Assembly: GCA_938083405.1 (NCBI GenBank)
Contig: CALKCV010000460.1
Coordinates: forward strand, 1-5,313
From: an uncultured Microcoleaceae cyanobacterium
GTDB taxonomy: Bacteria > Cyanobacteriota > Cyanobacteriia > Cyanobacteriales > Microcoleaceae
Length of the DNA stretch: 5,313 nt
Direction of reading: 5' to 3'
Shown: one piece after another, positions 1 to 5,313 of the stretch
How the letters are laid out: each line of letters opens with the position of its first letter
Position numbering within the stretch: position 1 is the first letter of the stretch
Made by a program: the position numbers and the translations under genes
The notes under the pieces: model-generated
What the model saw: the letters and a program-made list of their open reading frames with translations, nothing else
What the model was told of the DNA's origin: nothing
The model's database searches: none

Positions 1-99
1 TTAAGGGAGTTGCAATTTAATAAGATACCGGCTGTTGGGTGGAGGTTCGCCGAGCCCAACCTACAAAACTGGTACTTTATTTTTTTTGCAAGTCCCTAA
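1..99. mobile_element. MITE-like foldback element without coding capacity
   Basis: The ends are inverted repeats: AGGGAGTTGCAA (4-15) against TTGCAAGTCCCT (86-97), 11 of 12 paired, with TTA/TAA just outside. Pairing continues inward with interruptions (AATAAGATACC at 19-29 against GGTACTTTATT at 71-81) to a central hairpin GTTGGGT...GCCCAAC (34-60). Nearly the whole unit can therefore fold on itself. Terminal repeats, about 100 bp of length and no ORF are typical of miniature inverted-repeat elements mobilised in trans by a transposase, which are abundant in cyanobacteria. The left end sits at the window edge, so its full extent and any target duplication cannot be judged. Confidence 0.55.
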
Positions 100-101
100 C
101 G

Positions 102-190
102 CTTTTTGTCAGTCGTTAGTTGGAACGTTGTTAGTTGTCCCGATAGACAAAAATATTACCCACAATTTTCGCTGCGTGGCGCTACTACTA
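102..190 (+). repeat. Direct repeat copy A of a ~90-bp intergenic unit
   Basis: It starts CTTTTTGTCAGTCGTTAG and contains a 23-nt block (147-169, core AATATTACCCACAATTTT) that is identical at 317-339. It ends in CGCTACTACTA. Within it, GTTAGTTG occurs twice (115-122 and 130-137), a short-period repeat reminiscent of the heptamer-type repeats of filamentous cyanobacteria. A small hairpin, GCGCT-ACTACT-AGCGC (179-194), lies across its end. Confidence 0.7.
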
Positions 191-265
191 GCGCATCCAG
201 ATTAAAATAATGGGTAAATTTAGTAGTAGTAGCGCATCTAGGTTGAAAATGTTGGTAAAAATATT
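152..265. repeat. Imperfect long inverted repeat spanning copy A and the spacer
   Basis: CGCTACTACTA (180-190) pairs perfectly with TAGTAGTAGCG (224-234). Outward, after an internal loop, ATTTTC (165-170) pairs with GAAAAT (245-250) and AATATT (152-157) with AATATT (260-265). The right arm thus resembles an inverted, decayed copy of the unit's core. The spacer also has a direct repeat beginning AGCGCATC (190-218 and 231-259, about 22 of 29 positions identical). The RNA from either strand could fold into a long interrupted stem. Confidence 0.55.
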
Positions 266-269
266 AATC

Positions 270-358
270 CTTTTTGTCACTTGTTAATTGATATTAGTGG
301 TTGGTAGCCCCGAAAAACAAAAATATTACCCACAATTTTAGCTGTGACTCGCTACTAC
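270..358 (+). repeat. Direct repeat copy B of the ~90-bp intergenic unit
   Basis: Second copy of the unit at 102-190, with a period of 168 bp at its start and 170 bp at its core because of a 2-nt length change. CTTTTTGTCA (270-279) matches the start of copy A; the 23-nt core (317-339) is identical; and CGCTACTAC (350-358) matches the end. The TTAGTTG-like stretch between start and core is more diverged. It ends 18 bp before the kinase stop codon. Confidence 0.7.
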
Positions 359-376
359 AACAAGCTGCTGCTCGTC

Positions 377-2443
377 CTACTTTTTTTTATTAAAACTCAC
401 TGGTAACTCAATTATAAATTCCGTTCCTTTGCCTATTTCTGAATTACAATAAATTCTGCCTCCATGTTTTTCTACTACTATTTGATAGCTAAGAGACAAG
501 CCCAAGCCAGTCCCTTTACCTATCGGTTTTGTCGTATAAAAAGGATCGAAAATTCGAGTTATAACATCTTTTGGTATCCCTGGACCGTTATCGCCAATCC
601 GAATTCTTATCCACTCTCCATCGATAACTTCTGTTGTAATTTTAATAATAAGTCGATCTTTCCCACGATCTGGCGATATTTCAAAAGCATCGATCGCGTT
701 AGCAATAATATTCATAAAAACTTGGTTTAACTGACTGGGCAAACAATCTATTCTTGGAAGTTCGCCATATTCCTTAATAATTTTAATTTCTCCTCCCCTC
801 TTATTTGTAAAGCGACTTTTCAAAATTAGCAAAGTGCTGTCAATACCTTCGCGAATATCAACCTCTTTCTGTGCAGATTCATCCAGACGAGAGAAATTTC
901 TAAGAGATAAAACAATTTTCTTAATTCTATTGGAACCCTCCTCCATAGAATCCAACAACTTCAGAAAATCTTCTTCGATAAAATCAATATCCAATGTCTG
1001 CAATGCCTCTTCAATTTCTTCCGCTGGTTCGGGATAGTGTTGGCGATAAAGCCCTAGCAAATCTAGCAAATCCCGAGCGTAATCTTTAGCCGGACTGACG
1101 TTACCATAAATAAAGCTAACTGGATTATTAATTTCGTGAGCTACACCGGCTACCAGTTGACCCAAACTAGCCATTTTTTCATTTTGAATCAGTTGCGATT
1201 GAGTCTGTTTTAATTCTTTTAATGCTTGTTGTATTCGGTCGTTTTTCTCAGTCAATTCCTTGGTTCTGGCCTCAACTTTATCCTCTAAAGTCCGGTTATA
1301 ATCTGCCAAATCTTGATAAGATTTTTTCAGTTTACTTGTCATCTGATTAAAGGTTATAGCGAGAACACCGATTTCGTTTTCCGTTAAAACAGGCGCTTTT
1401 TTAGTTAAATCTCCCGCACTGACAAAAAGAGTAGTGCGAGCGATCGCCTTAATTGGTTTTGTAATTCTGCGCCCCAATACTAACATCGCCAGCGCCATCA
1501 ACGCTACGGAAATAAAACCGATCGCCAAAATTCTGACGGCCAGATCCCCGGCAGGAACAAACGCCTCCTCTTGATGTATCTCTGTAATTAAAGCCAAATC
1601 CAGATTTTCCAGCCAATTATAAACGCCAATGACGGACTTTCCGCGATAATTGCGATACAATCCTCTACCGTCTGTCGCGCCCATAGCATGAGCGATCGCC
1701 TCGCTCTCGATACCGTCTGGAAACTCGTCGCTGCCGAAGCGATCGGCGGATACAAATACGTTCTGGTTAGAAAAACTGCTGCCGAGATTCCCCACCAGGT
1801 AAGTTTCCCCCGTTTTCCCCAAACTGCTACCGTTGCGAATAATTTCATCCATTCGGTTGAGGTTCAGATGCACCGCCAGCATTCCAACTCCCTGACCATT
1901 TTCGTCTAGCAGGGGCGTGGCGAAAGTAATAGTCGGTTTGCCAGTATCGGGCGATCGATAAAAATTCGAGACCAAAGCGTCCGTTGCTTCTTTAGTCACT
2001 TCGCTATATTGAACCAGAGGTTGATATTTACCTCGGTTAGCTTCGTTAGTAGAAAACAAAACTCTGCTACTGCGAGAGAGGATGAAAATTTCTGCCAAAC
2101 CGGCCTGGCTGCTAGTATATGCAATCAGGGATTTTTCGATCGCTTCGAGCGCCAGATCGTATTGTGCTTCAGATTTGTTGTCGGTCAAAAGTACCTTAGC
2201 CTGGGAACTAATTTCTGGGAGATCCGCTAGGGATAAAAGGTTCTGCCGTTGGTCCAGAAACCAGCGGTTTAATTCCTTTTCTTTAAGGGTGGCAGCTACG
2301 CTCAAGCGATCGAAAACCGATTGTTTTAGGTATTGTTTGGCTTGACCGAAAGCAGTATAACCGACGATGGATACCGTCGTCAGGGACAGCATCAGAAAAG
2401 AACCGACAATCTCAACTAGCAGGCTTTTTTTCCAAAATTTCAC
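377..2443 (-). CDS. Membrane sensor histidine kinase: dCache-like sensor, HAMP, HisKA, HATPase_c
   Basis: A 688-residue transmembrane sensor kinase that should autophosphorylate on His436 and pass the phosphate to a response regulator not present here. TM1 is about residues 9-31. Residues 35-295 form an extracytoplasmic dCache-like domain, with the typical segments FATPLLDENGQGVGMLAVHL and GKTGETYLVG. TM2 is about 303-324. HAMP covers about 325-377, followed by a coiled coil to about 420. The H-box is GVAHEINNP (His436). The region between the DHp helices is long (about 450-500, ending SMEEGSNRIKKIVLSLRNFS), as in many cyanobacterial cache-linked kinases. All catalytic boxes are present: N-box with Asn578 and Asn582, G1 DNGPGIP (618-624), F-box FDPFYTTK (632-639) and G2 GKGTGLGLS (642-650). 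No receiver domain is fused. The start is GTG, preceded by GGGATTGGA; an in-frame TAG at 2467 excludes an extended ORF beyond that point. It begins 42 nt after the second binding protein, with no obvious promoter between, so co-transcription is likely. Confidence 0.95.
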   Translation of the reverse strand: MKFWKKSLLVEIVGSFLMLSLTTVSIVGYTAFGQAKQYLKQSVFDRLSVAATLKEKELNRWFLDQRQNLLSLADLPEISSQAKVLLTDNKSEAQYDLALEAIEKSLIAYTSSQAGLAEIFILSRSSRVLFSTNEANRGKYQPLVQYSEVTKEATDALVSNFYRSPDTGKPTITFATPLLDENGQGVGMLAVHLNLNRMDEIIRNGSSLGKTGETYLVGNLGSSFSNQNVFVSADRFGSDEFPDGIESEAIAHAMGATDGRGLYRNYRGKSVIGVYNWLENLDLALITEIHQEEAFVPAGDLAVRILAIGFISVALMALAMLVLGRRITKPIKAIARTTLFVSAGDLTKKAPVLTENEIGVLAITFNQMTSKLKKSYQDLADYNRTLEDKVEARTKELTEKNDRIQQALKELKQTQSQLIQNEKMASLGQLVAGVAHEINNPVSFIYGNVSPAKDYARDLLDLLGLYRQHYPEPAEEIEEALQTLDIDFIEEDFLKLLDSMEEGSNRIKKIVLSLRNFSRLDESAQKEVDIREGIDSTLLILKSRFTNKRGGEIKIIKEYGELPRIDCLPSQLNQVFMNIIANAIDAFEISPDRGKDRLIIKITTEVIDGEWIRIRIGDNGPGIPKDVITRIFDPFYTTKPIGKGTGLGLSLSYQIVVEKHGGRIYCNSEIGKGTEFIIELPVSFNKKK

Positions 2444-2446
2444 AAT

Positions 2447-2455
2447 TCCAATCCC
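2447..2455 (-). promoter_or_regulatory. Probable ribosome-binding site for the kinase GTG start
   Basis: The minus strand reads AAAGGGATTGGAATT directly before GTG at 2443. GGGATTGGA is a modest purine-rich Shine-Dalgarno, much weaker than the one before the second binding protein. With the GTG start, this suggests the kinase is translated less than the lipoproteins upstream of it, which would be usual for a sensor compared with its binding proteins. The 42-nt gap shows no hairpin or clear promoter. Confidence 0.45.
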
Positions 2456-2485
2456 TTTGAGTGACTAAGTTAACCATCTATTAGC

Positions 2486-3916
2486 TTACTCGGAACTAGG
2501 CCAGTCGGCAAATATTTCTTTAATCCGCCCGATCGCCTCGTCTGTTGCCTCTGTCGGCGACAAACCATCGACGATAACCCGACTCATAGCCTTACCCCAG
2601 ACGTTTTCTTCCGACACCCTGGAATAAGCGGGGTTGAAAGATTGGTAAAAGGGTCGGGTTTTCCCTTCTAGAAACTGCTCCGTCGCCACTGAAATATGAG
2701 GATCGCTTTTGTCCTGCCAGAAACTATCTGCCAGCAGTTCCGGCATTACCGGAAACCAGCGGCCTAGGGAACCTTTGACGTAGAAACCGAGACGCTCTGG
2801 TTCCACCAGATACGACAGAAAGTCTTTAGCTGCTTCCTGATTTTTAGAAGCAGCAAAGGCGACGATCGTTTTCACGGTTACTAAATATTTTGGCGGTTCG
2901 CCGTCGGGCTCGTTGGGTAGCTCTATGGTTGCCATTTTGTTGCGGTAAATATCCTCATCTTCCCTCTGGGAACCTGGAATTGATAAGCTGGGATTGGCTG
3001 CAATCAATACCTTGCGGTTGAGAAATGTGACGTTATTATCCGCAGCTAACCATTTAATAGCATCGGGGGGCACATATCCATTTTGATATAAACTGACGTA
3101 CCACTCCAAGGCAGCGATCGCTTTTTGGCGAATTGCGGGTCTATCTAAGAGCAACTTGCCGCTTCGATGGTTTGACAGGCCAGATGCCTGTCCTACGATC
3201 TCGACGTCGTAAGCTTCTAAAATTTGCTCGAAGGTAAAATAGGTGTCCACAGAAGCGACAGACATGGGGAAACCCATAGCGTAAAAATCTTCTCCGTAGC
3301 GATCGCGCAAAGCATCCGCCGCCTCCTGCCAAAACTCCCAGAAACCATTCCAATCTTTGGGAATATCTTTCTCGCTAAAACCGACTTCCGCTAACAAATC
3401 CCGCCAGTAGTGGAGGTAGTGGGCCTGTTGGTAGATGGGCACTGCGTAGTAGCTGCCTTGCTTAGTGACATTGTTATAGAAGTAAGCTGCTTTAAGAGCG
3501 CTATCGCTATAGAGGTCTTTGACCGGTTCGATGACATCGGAGACATCTGCCAAAATACCGTCGGCCGCCCAACTCTCTCCCAGAATTAAGTCTGTTTGGC
3601 TGGAGAAAAGAAGATCGGGAGGATTGCCCGCCTCCACGGCACTTTTGGTTTTCCCCAGGATATCCTCTATGCTGTAGAAAGAAAGCTCCACCTCAAGCGC
3701 AGGTTCTCCTCGCTCTTCGCGATCGCTCTGCCACCCGGCAATTATCTCCTCTAGGGCTTCATCCTCTTCTGGATAATGACCCCGGCTCCACCAAATTCTC
3801 AATGCCCCGCTATCGCTCAGAGATGGTGCCGGTAGGTCTGGATTAGTCCCGGTGCAGGTTGCTAAGACTAGAGTTAAGATAAATAATAGAATCGCTAAAA
3901 ATTTAGGTCGTCTCAT
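2486..3916 (-). CDS. ABC-type (family 1) extracellular solute-binding lipoprotein, tandem paralogue
   Basis: A 476-residue paralogue of the upstream gene and probably another membrane-anchored periplasmic binding protein for a sugar-like ligand. The ATG at 3916 is chosen because AAAGGAGG lies 6 nt upstream and the protein then begins MRRPKFLAILLFILTLVLAT followed by Cys21, a compact signal peptide with an LATC lipobox. An ATG at 3946 would overlap the upstream gene by 16 nt and put ten polar residues before the signal. Conserved stretches shared with the paralogue include LRIWW, a YYAVPI motif, LEAYDV, FLNRK, AAKDFLSYL, SDPHISVA, NPAYS, ENVWG and a final EAIGRIKEIF helix. Two insertions set it apart: about four residues near residues 64-68, and eight residues, VGQASGLS (241-248), encoded by a palindromic repeat. 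Both probably sit in surface loops, because the flanking sequence stays aligned and the frame is intact. The duplication is old enough for about half of the residues to have diverged, which may mean different ligands. Confidence 0.92.
   Translation of the reverse strand: MRRPKFLAILLFILTLVLATCTGTNPDLPAPSLSDSGALRIWWSRGHYPEEDEALEEIIAGWQSDREERGEPALEVELSFYSIEDILGKTKSAVEAGNPPDLLFSSQTDLILGESWAADGILADVSDVIEPVKDLYSDSALKAAYFYNNVTKQGSYYAVPIYQQAHYLHYWRDLLAEVGFSEKDIPKDWNGFWEFWQEAADALRDRYGEDFYAMGFPMSVASVDTYFTFEQILEAYDVEIVGQASGLSNHRSGKLLLDRPAIRQKAIAALEWYVSLYQNGYVPPDAIKWLAADNNVTFLNRKVLIAANPSLSIPGSQREDEDIYRNKMATIELPNEPDGEPPKYLVTVKTIVAFAASKNQEAAKDFLSYLVEPERLGFYVKGSLGRWFPVMPELLADSFWQDKSDPHISVATEQFLEGKTRPFYQSFNPAYSRVSEENVWGKAMSRVIVDGLSPTEATDEAIGRIKEIFADWPSSE
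3173..3196. repeat. 24-bp palindromic element inserted in frame in the second binding-protein gene
   Basis: The plus strand contains GACAGGC-CAGAT-GCCTGTC (3174-3192), a perfect 7-bp inverted repeat around a 5-nt loop, flanked by CTAC. On the coding strand it reads GTAGGACAGGCATCTGG then CCTGTCA and encodes VGQASGLS. From memory, it resembles a dispersed cyanobacterial intergenic palindrome of the form GTAGGACAGGCATCTTGCCTGTC-like; this has not been checked by search. The paralogue lacks these eight codons (EAYDV-RLFDENGNLLLD against EAYDV-EIVGQASGLSNHRSGKLLLD), and the length difference of 24 nt matches the element. The insertion keeps the frame and introduces no stop. Confidence 0.75.
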
Positions 3917-3922
3917 TTGGTT

Positions 3923-3930
3923 CCTCCTTT
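3923..3930 (-). promoter_or_regulatory. Strong Shine-Dalgarno for the second binding protein
   Basis: On the minus strand the 14-nt gap between the two binding-protein genes reads AAAGGAGGAACCAA, directly before ATG at 3916. GGAGG is an almost perfect anti-16S match with 6-nt spacing. It fixes the start at 3916 rather than the in-frame ATG at 3946, and it shows that the second gene is translated from its own site on what is probably a shared mRNA. Confidence 0.85.
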
Positions 3931-5313
3931 TTAACTGTTTTCCCATTCGGCAAATATCTCTTTAATCCGGGCGATCGCCTCATCAACTGCTTCTGCAACG
4001 GGGCGATCGTCAACTAGCACCAGTTCGAGGGCATGGCCCCAGACGTTTTCTGCTAGCACTTGAGAGTAAGCGGGATTTAGCGCTGGATACATCGGTCTGG
4101 TTGCTCCTTCGCGAAATTGTTTGACCGCTACGGAAATATGCGGATCGCTTTCGTTTTGCCAAAATGGCTGGGCTAACAATTGGGGCATCACTGGAAAATA
4201 TCGCCCTACGGAACCTTGCAAATACTCTCCGAGATTTTCTGGTTGAATTAAATAAGAGAGAAAATCCTTAGCTGCTTCTGGGTGTTTGGACTCGGCGAAG
4301 GTCAGGACTTGTTTTACGGATACCAGGTATTGCGTCGGTTCGCCGTCTGGTTCCCTGGGAAATTCTATAGTTTTCATGCGTTTTTGATAAATATCCGCAT
4401 CTTGACGCTGGGAGGCCGCAATTGATAAAGTTCCGTTGCTTACCATTAGCAACTTGCGGTTGAGAAATGCGACGTTATTATCGGGAGGACTCCAATTAAC
4501 GGCATCGGGGGGTATATATCCTTCCCGGTAGAAATCGCTCAACGATGTTATAACGGCCTTCGCTCTTTGACGTACTTGCGGGTCGTCTAGCAGCAAGTTT
4601 CCGTTCTCATCGAACAATCTGACATCATAAGCTTCGAGAAAGTATTCTATATCTACAAAAGTATCGTTAGCAGTCGCCGATACGCTCAAACCAAGACCGT
4701 AAATCTCGGGATAGCCTTTCTCTCTGGCAACATTTTGAGCTTGCTGCCAAAACTGCCAAAAGGCATCCCACTCGGAGGGGATATCCGAGGAACTAAAACC
4801 TATATCTTCTAAAATATCTTCCCAGTAGTGGATGTGGTTAGTCTGCTGTTGAATGGGTACGGCATAGTACGATCGCTTTTTGGCGACGTTATTATAGAGA
4901 TAGACCGATTCCAGAGCGGTTTTAGTGTAAATATTTTTCATCGGTTGGACCACATCCGAGACATCTGCCAGTTTCCCCTCGCTGGCATAACGCGGACTGA
5001 GTGTAAAATCTACAGTTCGGTTGTAAACTATATCTGGAGGGTTGCCCGTTTCCAGACTGCTTTCGGTTCGCAGCACGTTTTCGTTCTCGCTTAGAATAGT
5101 AAGTTCGGCTTCCATGCCGCTTTGTTGTTCCCAGTTAGCGACGATTTTTTTTATAGCTTGGTCTTCTCCAGGATAAAACCCTTTTGTCCACCAAATTGTT
5201 AGGCTGTTGTTGTCGTCGGTGGAGACCTGGTTTGGTTCCTCGGTGGCAATGCTGCAAGTTACTAAGAGCAAGGTTAATAGGAATAGTATCGCTATTTTGA
5301 TGTTGCTCTTTAT
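3931..5313 (-). CDS. ABC-type (family 1) extracellular solute-binding lipoprotein, 5'-partial
   Basis: Predicted periplasmic solute-binding protein of the UgpB/MalE-like family 1, usually specific for sugars or sugar derivatives; the ligand cannot be read from sequence. The frame stays open to the window edge, giving 460 visible residues, so the true start lies outside. The visible N-terminus (IKSNIKIAILFLLTLLLVTC) is a hydrophobic signal peptide ending in a lipobox-like LVTC with Cys at visible residue 20. Family features include a first beta strand LTIWW followed by a helix, the segment AAKDFLSYLIQPE typical of the C-terminal lobe, and a closing helix EAIARIKEIF. A TTG at 5271 would give a 446-residue protein but would remove most of the signal peptide, so it is rejected. 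Without gaps, the visible sequence aligns with residue 2 onward of the downstream paralogue, so the start codon is probably just past the edge. About half of the aligned residues match that paralogue. It stops with TAA at 3933..3931, 14 nt before the next gene. No transporter permease or ATPase is in view. Confidence 0.9.
   Translation of the reverse strand: MKSNIKIAILFLLTLLLVTCSIATEEPNQVSTDDNNSLTIWWTKGFYPGEDQAIKKIVANWEQQSGMEAELTILSENENVLRTESSLETGNPPDIVYNRTVDFTLSPRYASEGKLADVSDVVQPMKNIYTKTALESVYLYNNVAKKRSYYAVPIQQQTNHIHYWEDILEDIGFSSSDIPSEWDAFWQFWQQAQNVAREKGYPEIYGLGLSVSATANDTFVDIEYFLEAYDVRLFDENGNLLLDDPQVRQRAKAVITSLSDFYREGYIPPDAVNWSPPDNNVAFLNRKLLMVSNGTLSIAASQRQDADIYQKRMKTIEFPREPDGEPTQYLVSVKQVLTFAESKHPEAAKDFLSYLIQPENLGEYLQGSVGRYFPVMPQLLAQPFWQNESDPHISVAVKQFREGATRPMYPALNPAYSQVLAENVWGHALELVLVDDRPVAEAVDEAIARIKEIFAEWENS

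Larger units (their letters stand above)
1..376. other. Gene-free repeat-rich region downstream of the kinase
   Basis: No ORF with a plausible start and coding character was found here on either strand. The stretch is AT-rich and made of repeats: a foldback element at the left edge, then related direct and inverted units. No hairpin is followed by a clear U-run on the minus strand, so the operon terminator, if it is here, is not a textbook one. The palindromes could still protect or define the 3' end of the kinase mRNA. Confidence 0.7.

Noticed and set aside
179..194. Hairpin GCGCT-ACTACT-AGCGC as the operon's intrinsic terminator
   Set aside because: On the minus strand it is followed by CCACGCAGCG-like sequence, not a U-run, and the stem is only 5 bp.
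102..358. CRISPR array
   Set aside because: Only two direct copies, of about 90 bp and diverged, with an internal inverted copy; no regular short repeats and spacers.
464..2345. Plus-strand and alternative-frame ORFs of 67-88 residues across the kinase gene
   Set aside because: They overlap a strongly supported kinase frame, have no recognisable domains and no convincing start context.
3141..3353. 70-residue minus-strand ORF inside the second binding-protein gene
   Set aside because: Out of frame with a clearly conserved gene; its TGIWPVK stretch is just another frame of the palindromic repeat.
3917..3946. Upstream ATG at 3946 as the start of the second binding protein
   Set aside because: It would overlap the previous gene by 16 nt and lacks the Shine-Dalgarno; the ATG at 3916 has an ideal one and gives a normal signal peptide.
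4828..5094. 88-residue plus-strand ORF antisense to the first binding protein
   Set aside because: It is a shadow of a conserved coding frame with no family resemblance.
3931..5271. TTG at 5271 as the start of the first binding protein
   Set aside because: It falls inside the hydrophobic signal peptide; the frame stays open to the window edge and aligns there with the paralogue's N-terminus.

Overview
The window looks like part of a cyanobacterial chromosome, most likely from a filamentous species. It holds six copies of the octamer GCGATCGC (HIP1, at 1440, 1692, 3114, 3299, 3719 and 3971), far above chance for 5.3 kb and a hallmark of many cyanobacteria. It also has short palindromic and foldback repeats of a type common in Oscillatoria, Microcoleus and Nostoc relatives. 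The genus is an inference; no marker gene is present.

All three protein genes lie on the minus strand, so they read from the right edge to the left. First (5313 to 3931) is a solute-binding lipoprotein of the ABC-transporter family 1 (sugar-type) fold, cut at its 5' end by the window edge. Next, after a 14-nt gap that holds a strong Shine-Dalgarno, comes a tandem paralogue (3916 to 2486). Its coding sequence carries a 24-nt palindromic element, inserted in frame, that the first copy lacks. After 42 nt comes a membrane histidine kinase (2443 to 377) with an extracytoplasmic dCache-like sensor, HAMP, a long DHp domain and an intact catalytic domain.

The last 376 bases, downstream of the kinase, contain no convincing gene. 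They are a mosaic of repeats: a MITE-like foldback of about 99 bp at the left edge, then two direct copies of a roughly 90-bp unit about 170 bp apart, with an inverted, degenerate fragment of the same unit between them.

The tight spacing suggests one operon. No permease, ATPase or response regulator is in the window. The two binding lipoproteins may therefore present a ligand, possibly a sugar, to the kinase's outer sensor domain as a three-component sensory system, rather than (or as well as) feeding a transporter. That functional link is inference from gene order; the individual family assignments are much firmer.
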